A model generated the notes under the pieces. It saw nothing but the letters and a program-made list of their open reading frames with translations, was not told where the DNA came from and did not search any database. A stretch of DNA of 64,000 nt. It comes from an uncultured Treponema sp. (GTDB lineage Bacteria; Spirochaetota; Spirochaetia; Treponematales; Treponemataceae). Where the stretch lies: the NCBI GenBank assembly GCA_949300145.1, contig CASGDA010000001.1, positions 186,001-250,000 on the forward strand. Direction: 5' to 3'. A program made the position numbers and the translations under genes. The stretch's first letter is position 1. The number at the start of each line of letters is the position of its first letter. This document shows positions 43,451 to 53,600 of this stretch, one piece after another.

Positions 43451-45214
43451 TCAACGTATGTCAAAATAAAACCTGCGGATATATCTGATTCTCCTGTCAG
43501 CGGCATCCCACCATTCGCTGTAAGGATACATCTCGGTGAGGGTTTCATAGGAGGAAAGAGCCCGCCGTATATTCCTCCGGGGGCCCGGCATCTCATAAGC
43601 CTGCCCCTGCAAAAACAAGGCTTCATCCGTACCGGAGGAAGAGGAGGCGAAGAAGCGGTCCAGGGCATCAAGGGCGCCGGCGGAATCACCGGCTTCCAGC
43701 AGTGACTTTATCTCCGGTAATCCGGAAGGTACAGTCCCGGCATCCTCTACGGAGGATACATCCGCGGAATCATCCGTTCCGCCGTCACCGGCAGAAGTTT
43801 CAGGAGAAGCGCCCGGATCCTCACCGGATGTCTCCGTTTCCGGCGGAGCCAATGTTATGACGGAAGGTTCCTGGAACACGGAAGAATAACCGGAAGATTC
43901 CCCGTGTGTACCGGAACCCTCTGGCGAAGCACTTTCCGGGGACGCGGAAGGCTCCGCCGCCGGGACGTCATCCACGGCGGTTCCACCGGCTTCCGTTTCC
44001 TGACCAGGCGAAACAGCCGCCGCGGGGGCCTCTTCTTCCGTGACGGCATCGGACTGTTCCCCGGAAACGGCGGATTCCTCCGCATCATCTTTTTCCGGAA
44101 GAACGGCTTGAATCGGAAGTCCCTGATAATCAGGGGCACGGACAATATTCACATCTTCCCCACCGCTTTCACCGGAGTCCGGCAGAACAGTGACGGAAAC
44201 AGCATCCTCAACATATCCGCCTGTCAAAACATCAAACCTGGAGAAATCGAGGATATAGGATCCTTCCTCAAAGGTTCTGAATAAAAACATTGTATCCCTG
44301 TCGTCCAGACGGCGGGAATCAAAGGAAACCCCCTGCTTTTTCTCCCTTAAACCCAGGAACACCCATCCGCGGCCCGGATACCATATTTCAAGAAGCTGAC
44401 CGCGTGAAAGGGAAACGGAACGGGAAGGCTCTACAGGAAGACTCTCCTCAATTTCCTGCCCCGGCATCTCTTCCACTGAAGATTCAGGCGCCGGTTCCGT
44501 TTCCGCACCGGATTCAGTTTCAGGGATAGATTCAGGAACATCCGGCACCGGAGAATTTTCCGCCGGCTCAGCAGGTTCCCCGGAAACGGGTATATCAGCA
44601 GAACTATCCTGAACAGGCGGGACAGAAGATTCCGTTCCAGAAACTTCCGCTGGTTCCGGCTCATCAGGAACGGAAGAAACCGCACTTTCTCCGGCAACAT
44701 CTTCCGGTGTAATATCCGCCGTCCCGTCCTCGCTTCCCTGCATCACGTATTCAGGAGAAGGAGATGCCTCCGCCTCCTGAACAGGAATCACAAACACTTC
44801 GGGTTCATCGCTCACAACAGGCGAGCCGGAATCAGACGCGGTGTCAGGAACCGGGGACGCCGGCTCAACAGGCTCAACAGATTCGTCGCTCACAACAGGC
44901 GAGCCGGAATCAGAGGCGGTGTCAGGAACCGGGGGTACAGGCTCAACAGGCTCAAGGACGGCAGACGGCGATTCCTGTTCGGGAACTTCATCCGCGGGGA
45001 CAGCAGCGTCAGACGGAACAGCGGTTTCTTCTTCCGCAGGGCTTTCCTGCGCCTGTGTTTCCGTATTTTCATCCACGGGGACAGCCTCCGCCGGAACCAG
45101 GCCGGCGGTTTTTTCTTCGGGGGAAGAAGAACAGGAAGTCATAAAAAGTGAACAGAAAATAACAAGGCAAAAGCCCAGCGGCAGACAGATTTTACGCAGA
45201 AAGCTTGTTTTCAA
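43451..45214 (-). CDS. Large disordered Pro/Glu/Ser-rich lipoprotein with TPR-like C-terminus
   Basis: The protein has 587 residues. A signal peptide ends with a lipobox (FMTSC, Cys at about 28). Residues 30-265 and 365-510 are low-complexity, rich in Pro, Glu, Ser, Ala and Val, and include a 26-residue tandem repeat (VEPV...DTASDSGSPVVSDE). A compact beta-rich segment lies between them (about 268-350; SLSRGQLLEIWYPGRGWVFLG, FEEGSYILDFSRFD). The last 70 residues look TPR-like (SYETLTEMYPYSEWWDAADR). It is probably an envelope lipoprotein reaching across the periplasm. The function is unknown. Its start lies 4 nt after the next gene's stop. Confidence 0.75.
   Translation of the reverse strand: MKTSFLRKICLPLGFCLVIFCSLFMTSCSSSPEEKTAGLVPAEAVPVDENTETQAQESPAEEETAVPSDAAVPADEVPEQESPSAVLEPVEPVPPVPDTASDSGSPVVSDESVEPVEPASPVPDTASDSGSPVVSDEPEVFVIPVQEAEASPSPEYVMQGSEDGTADITPEDVAGESAVSSVPDEPEPAEVSGTESSVPPVQDSSADIPVSGEPAEPAENSPVPDVPESIPETESGAETEPAPESSVEEMPGQEIEESLPVEPSRSVSLSRGQLLEIWYPGRGWVFLGLREKKQGVSFDSRRLDDRDTMFLFRTFEEGSYILDFSRFDVLTGGYVEDAVSVTVLPDSGESGGEDVNIVRAPDYQGLPIQAVLPEKDDAEESAVSGEQSDAVTEEEAPAAAVSPGQETEAGGTAVDDVPAAEPSASPESASPEGSGTHGESSGYSSVFQEPSVITLAPPETETSGEDPGASPETSAGDGGTDDSADVSSVEDAGTVPSGLPEIKSLLEAGDSAGALDALDRFFASSSSGTDEALFLQGQAYEMPGPRRNIRRALSSYETLTEMYPYSEWWDAADRRIRYIRRFYFDIR
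44805..44955. repeat. 78-nt tandem repeat coding for 26 residues
   Basis: Two adjacent copies offset by exactly 78 nt (TCGCT at 44808 and again at 44886), nearly identical except for a few bases near the 3' end of the unit. The repeat lies in frame in the disordered lipoprotein at 43451-45214. Confidence 0.85.
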
Positions 45215-45579
45215 GGAACCGCCTCCAGAAGATTTTCAACGGCATTCTCACCGATGGAACGGAGTCCGTCCAAGTCTTCTTCAGAAGGAAGGACATACCA
45301 CCGGGAAACTTCTTCCTCAGTCCACTGAGAAGAGGATTCCCTGGAAAGCTGGATACCCGGAACCTGCAGAGGTTCTTCCGGGAGGAAAAATTCTTCGGGA
45401 GGGATGCTTTTTGCTTTAAGCCGCTCCGCCTCTTCCAGACGGCGTTTCTCCCCGTTGCGGAAGGCAATAACCGAAACAAACAAAACCAGCAAAAAACATA
45501 CGAACACAGCGGAAACAACGGCGATAAGCACCTTCAGATGGGATTGAATAAAATCTGAAATCCGTTCCCTGTCAATCAC
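45211..45579 (-). CDS. Small single-span membrane protein downstream of smc
   Basis: I do not recognise a family. The 122-residue product has one membrane span (about residues 14-38) after a short N-terminal segment VIDRERISDFIQSHLK, then an acidic, probably extracytoplasmic tail with SIPPEEFFLPEEPLQVPG and WYVLPSEEDLDGLRSIGENAVENLL. The GTG at 45579 is chosen because GGAGG lies 9 nt upstream and it overlaps the smc stop by 8 nt. The frame is open to 45741, but that part reads inside smc. It is coupled to smc and followed by the disordered lipoprotein. Confidence 0.65.
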   Translation of the reverse strand: MIDRERISDFIQSHLKVLIAVVSAVFVCFLLVLFVSVIAFRNGEKRRLEEAERLKAKSIPPEEFFLPEEPLQVPGIQLSRESSSQWTEEEVSRWYVLPSEEDLDGLRSIGENAVENLLEAVP

Positions 45580-48565
45580 CGCCGGCATCCTCCGGTACAG
45601 CCTCGGCGGAATCACGGGACTCCGCAGGCTGTTCCACCTGTTCACCCTGATCAGCCTCCGCAGCTTTATCATGACGGGCATGGCGTTCCGGTCGGGGCGG
45701 GACAACAACACCTTCCTCCGGGGGAACATCCTCTTCCTCAAAGTTTTCTATGTCAGGCAGCTTGTCATCAGGGGAATAATCAATATCATTTTCCAATTTG
45801 ATGGCTATTAACTTTGTCACTCCGGACTCCTCCATTGTAACGCCCAGCATAGTCCCCGCCCCCATAACGGTCTTTTTGTTATGGGTTATAACTATGTACT
45901 GGCTGACATTGGCGAATTCCCTCAGGGTATGAATGAAACGTGTGACATTCTGCTCGTCCAATGCAGCGTCAATTTCGTCAAGCAGACAGAAAGGAGACGG
46001 CTTCACCATATATGTCGCAAAAAGAAGAGCCACCGCGGTCATTGATTTTTCACCGCCGGAAAGGAGGCTGATGTTCTCAAGTTTTTTCCCCGGCGGCTGG
46101 GCGAAAATATCTATACCTGATTCCAGAACGTTGGCAGGATCCACAAGCCTCAATTCACCGCGGCCGCCGCCGAAAAGCCTGCGGAACATATTATGAAAGT
46201 TCTTCTTGATTTTGTTATATGAAGCAAGGAACAGCTCGGTCGATTCCGCGCGGATTTCTTCCGTAACAATCCGCAAATCCTCACGGGCCTTGCGCAAATC
46301 CTCAAGCTGGCCGGAAAGAAAGGCGTAGCGCTCCTTCGCATCCTCAAACTGCTCGGGAGCCTGAAGGTTCACGCTTCCCAGGGTTTTCAGCTGCTGCCGG
46401 ACTCCGGCGAGTTTCTCACGCAAATCCGCGGCGGGGACGGTTATGGTGAACATACGTTCCTCGAACTCCATGAGATCACGGGAAAACCTTTCACGGAAGT
46501 TTTCCTGCACATTCCGTATCTCCGTTTCGGAAAGCATAACATCCATGTGCATCTTTTCGAGCCTGGACTGCTCTTTTATCAGGCTGTCATTCAGTTCCTT
46601 TAGTTTTCCCTGCCTGCCCGAAACATCGCTTGTGCCGGAATGGATTTTGTTGTTGAGCTCTTCCATCTCCCCGGCAAGCTTCGAGCCTTTATGCTCTATC
46701 TCTGAAAGCTCGCTGTCAACATCCGCTATCTGCGAATCAACTTCCTCAAGATTCTTTTCTTCGGAAAACATCTCGTTTTCAAGATATTTCAGCTGTGACT
46801 CCTGGGAAGCAATCTCACGGCGGATGAGCTTGGCCTGTTCCTCCGCGGCGGCGCTCTGGGTTTTCATCTGCACCTGGTTGAGGCGCAAATCCTCCAGGGT
46901 CCTGCGGTATTCGTCTATTTTCCGGGACAACCCGGTGTTTTCCGTTTTCAAACCGGAAATCGCCGTCCTTTTATCCGCGCACTGTCCGCGGTTCTGCTGG
47001 ATTTGCGCATCAACGGCTCTTTTCCTGGTTATAATTCCTTCCGGCGCCAGAAATTCATCGATGAAGCCCGGTGAAGCCTTTTTCAGACTTTCAAAACCTT
47101 CCTCAAGTTTTTCGACAAGGCTTTCCAATTCGGAAAAAGAATCCACAGCGTTTCCGGCGAATTTCGCGACATCCTGTTCCGACGTGGAAATATTGCGGGT
47201 GAAATCCGAAAAAATATTCCGGCGGCCTGTAATCAGGGTTTTCATTTTCCCTATAACGTCAGCGACAGTTTCCTCCGCCCTGGAATGGGCCGAAGAGGAA
47301 TAACCCGCCTCCCGGAGCCTCTTGTCCAGCTCGGTGACAATATCCTCCGTCAAAGCCTGAAGGGAAGCCTCGAACTTGGAACACTGGGCCTCCAGAGAAG
47401 AGATTTCATTTTCCAGCCGGAGGGCTTCATTGTCATTCCCGGTGATACGCGCAGCCGCCGCATCCACAGCCTGTTCAAACGACGCGATATTCTTTTCGGT
47501 TTCCGCCAGCCTGGAAGCCAGATCCCTGGAAATCATGTCCTGGTTGCCGGCGTCCTCCTGTAAAACAGAAATACGTTCCGTTATGCTTTGCCGCCGTATT
47601 TCAAGCTGGCCTATTTTTGACTTGAGCTCATTTTTTCTGTCGGCGAGATGCCGGGATAAATTCGTCTTTTCATTTTTTGAAACCTGAAGCTTTGTCAATT
47701 CCAGCATAAAAGCATTCATCTGCTCCTGCATTTCGTTGACACGGCTCATGTTCCGCTCAAGTGAAGCGCTTATTTCGTCTATTTCGGCTTTTATCCCGTC
47801 GCGTTTTTTCTGTATCTCCTCAAGGGAGGAAGACCGCCTGTCCCTGTCCTGTATAAAACCTTTCAGGCGGAGCAGGTTTATATCCAGCTCGTTCTCAAAT
47901 TCCTCGTTTTTAAGCTTCCTGAAACGTGAGGTTTCTTCGGCTTGTTTCTTCAAGGAATCATATTCCCTTTTCACCTCGGAGAGAATGAGCTCACTCTGCT
48001 TCATGTAACCTTCGGTACGCTCCAAATCCCTCTCGGCATTGAGACGGCGGGCTTTGAATCTGGTGATTCCCGCGGCTTCCTCGAAAAGATAGCGCCTGTC
48101 CTCCGGCTTGCTGGAAAGAATCTGGTCGATTTTCCCCTGCTCCATGACAGAATACGCGACTTTTCCTACACCGGTGTCCCAGAAAAGCTCACGGATTTCC
48201 TTCAGTTTTACAGGCTTTCCGTTTATGAAATATTCACTTTCACCGGAACGGTACAAACGCCTTTTTATGGCGACTTCCGTCAAATCAAGATTCAGCAGGC
48301 CGTTTTCATTCGCGATGGTCAGGGTCACTTCCGCCACGTTAAGCGGTTTCCGGTTTTCGGTTCCGGTAAAAATAACGTCTTCCATTTTCTCGGCGCGCAA
48401 AGCCTTGGAACCCTGCTCGCCTATAACCCATTTTACAGCGTCAACAACATTACTTTTACCGCATCCATTCGGTCCCAGAAGAGCCGTAATCCCGTCGGAA
48501 AACTCGATGCGGGTTCTGTCGGCGAATGATTTGAAACCGAATATCTCTAGACTTTTAAGAAACAC
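45572..48565 (-). CDS. smc: Chromosome segregation SMC ATPase lacking a recognisable hinge
   Basis: The protein has 997 residues, shorter than the usual 1150-1200. The head motifs are complete: Walker A GPNGCGKS (31-38), VMEQGKIDQILSSKPEDRR, signature LLSGGEKSMTAVALL and Walker B FCLLDEIDAALDE with THNKKTV. Two long coiled coils run about residues 170-420 and 540-725. The region between them (about 425-540) has no strand-rich hinge with the usual Gly pairs. A disordered acidic tail of about 65 residues follows the head. The start is GTG with AGAGG 6 nt upstream. SMC compacts and segregates chromosomes with ScpA/B, which are absent from this window. Confidence 0.92.
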   Translation of the reverse strand: MFLKSLEIFGFKSFADRTRIEFSDGITALLGPNGCGKSNVVDAVKWVIGEQGSKALRAEKMEDVIFTGTENRKPLNVAEVTLTIANENGLLNLDLTEVAIKRRLYRSGESEYFINGKPVKLKEIRELFWDTGVGKVAYSVMEQGKIDQILSSKPEDRRYLFEEAAGITRFKARRLNAERDLERTEGYMKQSELILSEVKREYDSLKKQAEETSRFRKLKNEEFENELDINLLRLKGFIQDRDRRSSSLEEIQKKRDGIKAEIDEISASLERNMSRVNEMQEQMNAFMLELTKLQVSKNEKTNLSRHLADRKNELKSKIGQLEIRRQSITERISVLQEDAGNQDMISRDLASRLAETEKNIASFEQAVDAAAARITGNDNEALRLENEISSLEAQCSKFEASLQALTEDIVTELDKRLREAGYSSSAHSRAEETVADVIGKMKTLITGRRNIFSDFTRNISTSEQDVAKFAGNAVDSFSELESLVEKLEEGFESLKKASPGFIDEFLAPEGIITRKRAVDAQIQQNRGQCADKRTAISGLKTENTGLSRKIDEYRRTLEDLRLNQVQMKTQSAAAEEQAKLIRREIASQESQLKYLENEMFSEEKNLEEVDSQIADVDSELSEIEHKGSKLAGEMEELNNKIHSGTSDVSGRQGKLKELNDSLIKEQSRLEKMHMDVMLSETEIRNVQENFRERFSRDLMEFEERMFTITVPAADLREKLAGVRQQLKTLGSVNLQAPEQFEDAKERYAFLSGQLEDLRKAREDLRIVTEEIRAESTELFLASYNKIKKNFHNMFRRLFGGGRGELRLVDPANVLESGIDIFAQPPGKKLENISLLSGGEKSMTAVALLFATYMVKPSPFCLLDEIDAALDEQNVTRFIHTLREFANVSQYIVITHNKKTVMGAGTMLGVTMEESGVTKLIAIKLENDIDYSPDDKLPDIENFEEEDVPPEEGVVVPPRPERHARHDKAAEADQGEQVEQPAESRDSAEAVPEDAGGD

Positions 48566-48583
48566 AAAAAACCTCTGGGAAAT

Positions 48584-48612
48584 ACTTTACTGTACAGTGA
48601 AAAATCGGTCAA
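48584..48612 (-). promoter_or_regulatory. Promoter of smc with a palindrome in the spacer
   Basis: Minus strand TTGACC (48607-48612) and TAAAGT (48584-48589), 17 nt spacing, 19 nt before the GTG. The perfect 10-bp palindrome ACTGTACAGT (48589-48598) fills the spacer next to the -10 box and could be an operator. Confidence 0.65.
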
Positions 48613-48656
48613 CATATAATGCCCGGACGGAAAAATTCACGTATTCCGGAGGATTT

Positions 48657-50285
48657 TCAACTGTCCCCGCTGTTTTTCCCGCAGGAAGAGGCATATTCCG
48701 CCGCGGCCCGGATGAACTCCCTGAATAACGGATGGGGTCTGTTGGGTCTTGACTTGAATTCGGGATGGAACTGCACCCCGACCATCCACGGATGGCCTTC
48801 CATCTCCACGATTTCAACCAGATTCCTTTCCTGGTTAACCCCGGTCACCTTCAAGCCGGCGGAATCGATTTTATCCCGGAAAGTGTTGTTGAATTCGTAT
48901 CTGTGTCGGTGGCGTTCCCAGATTGTCTTTTCCCCGTAGGCTTTTTCCGCGGCGCTGCCGGAAGAAAGGGTGCATTCGTACTTTCCCAGCCTCAAAGTCC
49001 CGCCGAGGATAACACCGGTCTGGTCGGGCATCAAATCTATCACGGGGAAAGGCGTTTCCTTGTTGATTTCCGTTGAATCAGCGTCCTTCATTTTCAGCAC
49101 ATTCCTGGCAAATTCAATGACCTGAATCTGCATTCCAAGACAAATGCCGAAATAAGGGACACGCCGTGTCCTGGCGAATTCCGCCGCGAGAATCATTCCG
49201 TCTATACCCCTGTTTCCGAAACCGCCGGGAACAATGATGCCGTCGGCGGACTCCAGTATTCCGGCGGTTTTCTCCCTGCTGGTAAGGGTTTCCGCATCCA
49301 CCCAGTCAATGGAAACTTCCGCACTGTTATAAATCCCCCCGTGAAGAAGGGCTTCAACAACGGAAAGATAGGCGTCATGCAGCTTCACATATTTGCCTAC
49401 AAGGGCAATCTTCACCTTTTTTGAAGGATGGTAAAGCCTGTCCACCATCAAAGCCCATTCTTCAAGATGGGCAGGTCTGTCCTCTATCTGCAGCGCCTTG
49501 CATACAGCCTTTCCGAGGCCTTCCCTTTCCATAATCAGCGGAATTTCGTATATGGATTTCGCATTCAGGTTCTGTATAATAGAAGAAGGATCAACATCGC
49601 AGAACAGGGAAAGTTTAGCCCTTGTCCCGGCATCAACGGGAACCTCGCTTCTTACCATTATGATATCAGGCTGAATCCCGAGTCCCTGAAGCTCCTTGAC
49701 TGAATGCTGGGTCGGTTTTGATTTCAGCTCCTGGGCTGTTTTCAGATAAGGCAGAAGGGTCAGGTGTATATAGGCGCTGTTCTGGACGCCAACCTCGCGT
49801 TTTATCTGCCTGATAGCCTCTATAAACGGAAGGGACTCAATGTCACCGACGGTTCCGCCTATTTCAGTTATGATTACATCGGCCCCCGTTTCCTCCGCAG
49901 GAAGAAGTATGCGCCGGCGGATTTCATCCGTAACATTCGGAATAACCTGGACTGTTCCGCCGTGATACCCGCCTTCCCTTTCACGATTCAAAATGGAAAG
50001 ATAAACCCGGCCGGCTGTGGTATTGCTGCTTTTGGAAAGATTTTCATCGGTAAAACGTTCATAGTGGCCTAAATCCAGGTCAGTTTCCGCACCGTCATCC
50101 GTTACAAAAACCTCGCCGTGCTGGTATGGATTCATGGTTCCGGGATCTATATTCAGATAAGGGTCAAACTTCTGGTTGACGACTTTCAACCCCCTGCTTT
50201 TCAGGATTAAACCCAGGGAAGCCGCGGCGATTCCCTTACCCAGGGAAGAAACAACACCGCCGGTGATGAAAACATACTTTGTCAT
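48657..50285 (-). CDS. pyrG: CTP synthase
   Basis: This 542-residue enzyme makes CTP from UTP, ATP and glutamine. The N-terminal synthetase domain shows [20 protein letters not shown] and [20 protein letters not shown]. The C-terminal class I glutamine amidotransferase has GGFGNRG and the nucleophile cysteine in YFGICLGMQ, with the later His and Glu in [11 protein letters not shown]. Length and motifs are normal. CCGGAG precedes the ATG. The promoter spacer contains a T10 run. Confidence 0.96.
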   Translation of the reverse strand: MTKYVFITGGVVSSLGKGIAAASLGLILKSRGLKVVNQKFDPYLNIDPGTMNPYQHGEVFVTDDGAETDLDLGHYERFTDENLSKSSNTTAGRVYLSILNREREGGYHGGTVQVIPNVTDEIRRRILLPAEETGADVIITEIGGTVGDIESLPFIEAIRQIKREVGVQNSAYIHLTLLPYLKTAQELKSKPTQHSVKELQGLGIQPDIIMVRSEVPVDAGTRAKLSLFCDVDPSSIIQNLNAKSIYEIPLIMEREGLGKAVCKALQIEDRPAHLEEWALMVDRLYHPSKKVKIALVGKYVKLHDAYLSVVEALLHGGIYNSAEVSIDWVDAETLTSREKTAGILESADGIIVPGGFGNRGIDGMILAAEFARTRRVPYFGICLGMQIQVIEFARNVLKMKDADSTEINKETPFPVIDLMPDQTGVILGGTLRLGKYECTLSSGSAAEKAYGEKTIWERHRHRYEFNNTFRDKIDSAGLKVTGVNQERNLVEIVEMEGHPWMVGVQFHPEFKSRPNRPHPLFREFIRAAAEYASSCGKNSGDS

Positions 50286-50314
50286 GGGATACTCCGGTTT
50301 TTAAAGGCTCGTTT

Positions 50315-50343
50315 ATTCTAGCAAAAAAAAAACCGATATACAA
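50315..50343 (-). promoter_or_regulatory. Promoter of pyrG with a T10 spacer tract
   Basis: Minus strand TTGTAT (50338-50343) and TAGAAT (50315-50320) with exactly 17 nt between them, ten of which are a T homopolymer (50323-50332). Confidence 0.65.
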
Positions 50344-50435
50344 GCACGGCTACATTCTTTCCATTTCCCGGCATTAAAACAAATTCAAATAACTGTAAAA
50401 AGAATCAAAAAACTTTGAAACTTTATTTGTTTTTG

Positions 50436-50465
50436 TTGCAGGAATCCTTAAATAGTTGATATAAT
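50436..50465 (+). promoter_or_regulatory. Promoter of the EAL-domain gene
   Basis: TTGCAG (50436-50441) and a perfect TATAAT (50460-50465) with 18 nt spacing. A second TATAAT at 50483-50488 has no good -35. Confidence 0.6.
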
Positions 50466-50592
50466 AACGCATCAAGCTATGATATAATTGTGGGTAGAAA
50501 TACTGCCGATTAAACATCTTTATATAATTTGCATGATGCTTTCGGGAAGCAATTATTCGATTTGAATTCTAACCTGTCCGTCTGAGATAGTT

Positions 50593-50604
50593 GGGGGGGG
50601 GGGG
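50593..50604 (+). repeat. Poly-G tract (12 G) at the ribosome-binding position
   Basis: Twelve consecutive G residues lie 4 nt before the ATG of the EAL-domain gene (TAAA between). The tract occupies the Shine-Dalgarno position and there is no other ribosome site. Homopolymers of this length are prone to slippage during replication. Confidence 0.9.
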
Positions 50605-50608
50605 TAAA

Positions 50609-53600
50609 ATGGTTAAAGGTGAAGGTGAAAGCGTCCTGCAAAAAATACAGGAGCGGATGGAGACTGTAAATCCGCAGGATATCTGTTCCGTTTTTTTACT
50701 TTCAGTCGAAAACAAAGAGAATAAAAACGAAGGCTTCAATCTTGACAAGGTTGCGGAACGCACCACAAGCCTTCTTTCACGCTTTTTCCGGATCACGGAT
50801 ATAGTAGGGTATTTAGGTGACAACCGGTTTATCGCCTTCCTCACGGGGAAACTTCCCGGAAGCGTAATCTGGGAAAAAGCGGAAACCCTCACCGAGGCGC
50901 TCTGGCTTTCGGAACAGGACATTTCCACGGAAAACCTGGAGAACTACATAGGCGTATATGTTTTCCGGAACACGGAGGAAAAGCTGGATTCCGCCTTTCA
51001 AAAAGCGGAGCACGCCCTCCGGATGGCGAAAAAAGACCCGAACCGCAATTTCTTCATCTATACGGTAGCGGACGCTGATTCCATATTCTCCGACGCGAAC
51101 GCGGACAGCTCATCATCAACCGTCTTACGGAATTATGTTGACGAAGCGGTCAGGCTGCTTACCGTAAAGGACAAAATAGAAGCGGTGTACACAAGTCCGG
51201 CTTATCTGCGCAGGCTGACCGGAAGCAAAAAAGACGGGGAAACGGCGCAGAACGTCATAGTCCATAAAGACGACCTCGAAGCTTTTGAAAAAGACGTGCA
51301 TGACGTTGTACGCACCGGGGAACCAAAGGAAAGCGGATACAGGATTTCCGTTGACGGCTTTAACTGGACGGCGTGCCGCATCAGGCTGCTCCGGATTCCC
51401 TCAGACAAAGAAAATCCGTCGGTACTTGAAGTTTCACATAATATTTCCGGTCTGGAGCATCTCAAGTCACAATACGATGAAGAAAAAAAATGGCTGGGTT
51501 TTTTAACGGAAGAAACAGACTTTCATCTTTGGGAAGTGGACATAAAAACCCGGGTTTTCACTCCGCTGAATAGAAAAAGCCTCCCTTATAACCGGCAGAT
51601 CTGTTACCCGAACTTTCCCGAATCCCTCATAGAAAACGGCATAATACAACAGGACTCGGCAGGAAAATTCCGGGAATTCGCCCGGGAAATGCTTGAAGGC
51701 ACCAATGACGGCAGGGGCAACTTCTCGCTCCAGTACAAAAAAACGAACTGTTACAGCTGGTTCTCGGTTTCCTACCAAATGCTGTACGATGAGGAGGGAA
51801 GACCTGAAAAAGCCATAGGAATCAGCAAGAATCTTTCATCCCAGATGTATTATGGAACAAAATCCATATACAGGAGACAGATACCGGAGGATATTTACCC
51901 CAACCTGTATTTGTACGTACAGGTGAATCTGACGACAGACACGGTGGAAAAACTTCTGATTGAAGGACGCGATGTGCTTCCGGCCATACAAGGCAAGAAA
52001 TTCTCGGAAATTCCGGAAATCCTCGATGACACTATTGACTACCTGACTTCAGCGGAAGACGCCGACCGCTTCAGGAACAAATACAACCGCACGCACCTGC
52101 TGTCCGAATTTGAAAAAGGCAGGCGGTGGTTTTATGACCGCTGCCGGATTGTGAATTCAAGAGGCGAAATCCAGAAAATGTCCGTGGGTATCAATTTGAC
52201 ACGTGACACTGAAACAAACGACATCTGTCTGTTCGTATACCTGCAAAACAGGAACCGGCAGCATGAATGGGAAAATGAAATTGAATCTGAAGTCGCCTAC
52301 GATTTGAAAAGCGGTCTTTACGACAGCGCCACCGCAAAATACATGGCAAAAAAACACCTGGATAAAGAGGGATCAGGATTTTCAGCCCTTGCGGAAATAT
52401 CCATGTACGGAGCGGAAAATTTATTCAACGTTCCCGGTAAAAAACGCAGGATGCTTGAAATCCTGACAGCGCTCAATGTATTCCTCGGCTCCGATTCAAT
52501 CATGAGCAGGGACAAATCCGGCAGAATCTTTGTATTTTTCCCGGACGCCGTTTCCGCCACGACTTTGAAGCGCAGGATTGAAAACGCGTTTTATTTCACC
52601 CGGATTTCTCTGTCCGACATATACGAAATAAAATACCTGCGCTTCACCGCCGGGGTAATCTATGCGGACACAAAAAACGCGGACTACAACAGAATGAAGA
52701 ATGCGGCGGGACAGCTGACTGAATTACATGCAAACGAATCGGAGGACCGGGCCGTATTTTCCGTGATGGATTTCGGCGCGGACAACGTAAACCTCAGCGA
52801 GCTGAAAACAGAGGATTTGAATGTCCGGGAAATAAAGGTTATCAAAACTTTGAGCGAAGAAGACAAGGCGACAGCGCTTGAATGCCTCGGACTCATGCTG
52901 AAAGCCGACGACGCAGACAGTTCCGTAAACGCCGTTCTGGCAAAACTCGGGGAAAAATATCAGGCGAGCAGGGTTTACACGCTTTCACTGCCGGACAACG
53001 GGCGGACAATCATAATGCTTAACGAATGGTGCGCCCCGGACAGATTCAGCATCAAGCACAGCATCAGCGGAAAACAGACGAGCCTTTTCCCGGTGATAGA
53101 ACGGTATGCAAAAAGTCCGCGTCCGCTCATCCTTTCCACAAAAGGACAGGCAAGAACCATACAGCACAGCTTTAATTCGGACTGGTCCTATGCCCTGTTC
53201 CCGATGGAAAAAAACGGCGGCACCGAACAGTGCCTGTGCATTGAAGACGCAAAGTGCAACATGGAGCAGACCGGGCTTATTGAAGAACTCATTCCGTTTT
53301 TGGGCAGAGAAAGGGAACGTTTCCACATGACAACCCGTTCCGAAACACCGATGGAACAGATTTTCATGATTTCAAACATGCAGAAATACAAAGATAAAAT
53401 CTATTCCATTACTTCGGATAAATACACTTCCCTCGGCGTAATTTCCATCGATATACCCAGATTCAATTACCTGAAAGAGCAGAAGGGCTATGAATATGGA
53501 ACAAAATTCTTCTTCAGGATTTTTGAAATTCTTCTGAACACCTTCGGGCGTGTGCCGATTTTCCACACAAAAGAAAGTGAATTCGTCGTTTTGTGCACGG

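Larger units (their letters stand above)
50286..50608. other. Intergenic region with divergent promoters, two homopolymer tracts and no gene
   Basis: The region separates pyrG (minus) from the EAL-domain gene (plus). It holds the pyrG promoter with a T10/A10 run, AT-rich DNA, two TATAAT boxes for the plus gene (50460 and 50483) and a short TGCTT/AAGCA hairpin (about 50533-50552). It ends in a run of 12 G. The untranslated leader is about 130-140 nt. No match to the conserved parts of c-di-GMP riboswitches was seen. Confidence 0.7.

Noticed and set aside
45580-45741. N-terminal extension of the small membrane protein downstream of smc
   Set aside because: The extension reads in another frame within the end of smc, is Arg-rich as expected of a shifted frame, and the GTG at 45579 has a good ribosome site.
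46950-47300. A frameshift or deletion in smc explaining the missing hinge
   Set aside because: The frame is open throughout with coherent composition and plausible helices on both sides, so an assembly error is not indicated, although an in-frame deletion cannot be excluded without relatives.
50466-50592. A c-di-GMP riboswitch in the leader of the EAL-domain gene
   Set aside because: The leader is AT-rich and lacks the conserved GEMM sequence blocks; only a small TGCTT/AAGCA hairpin is present.
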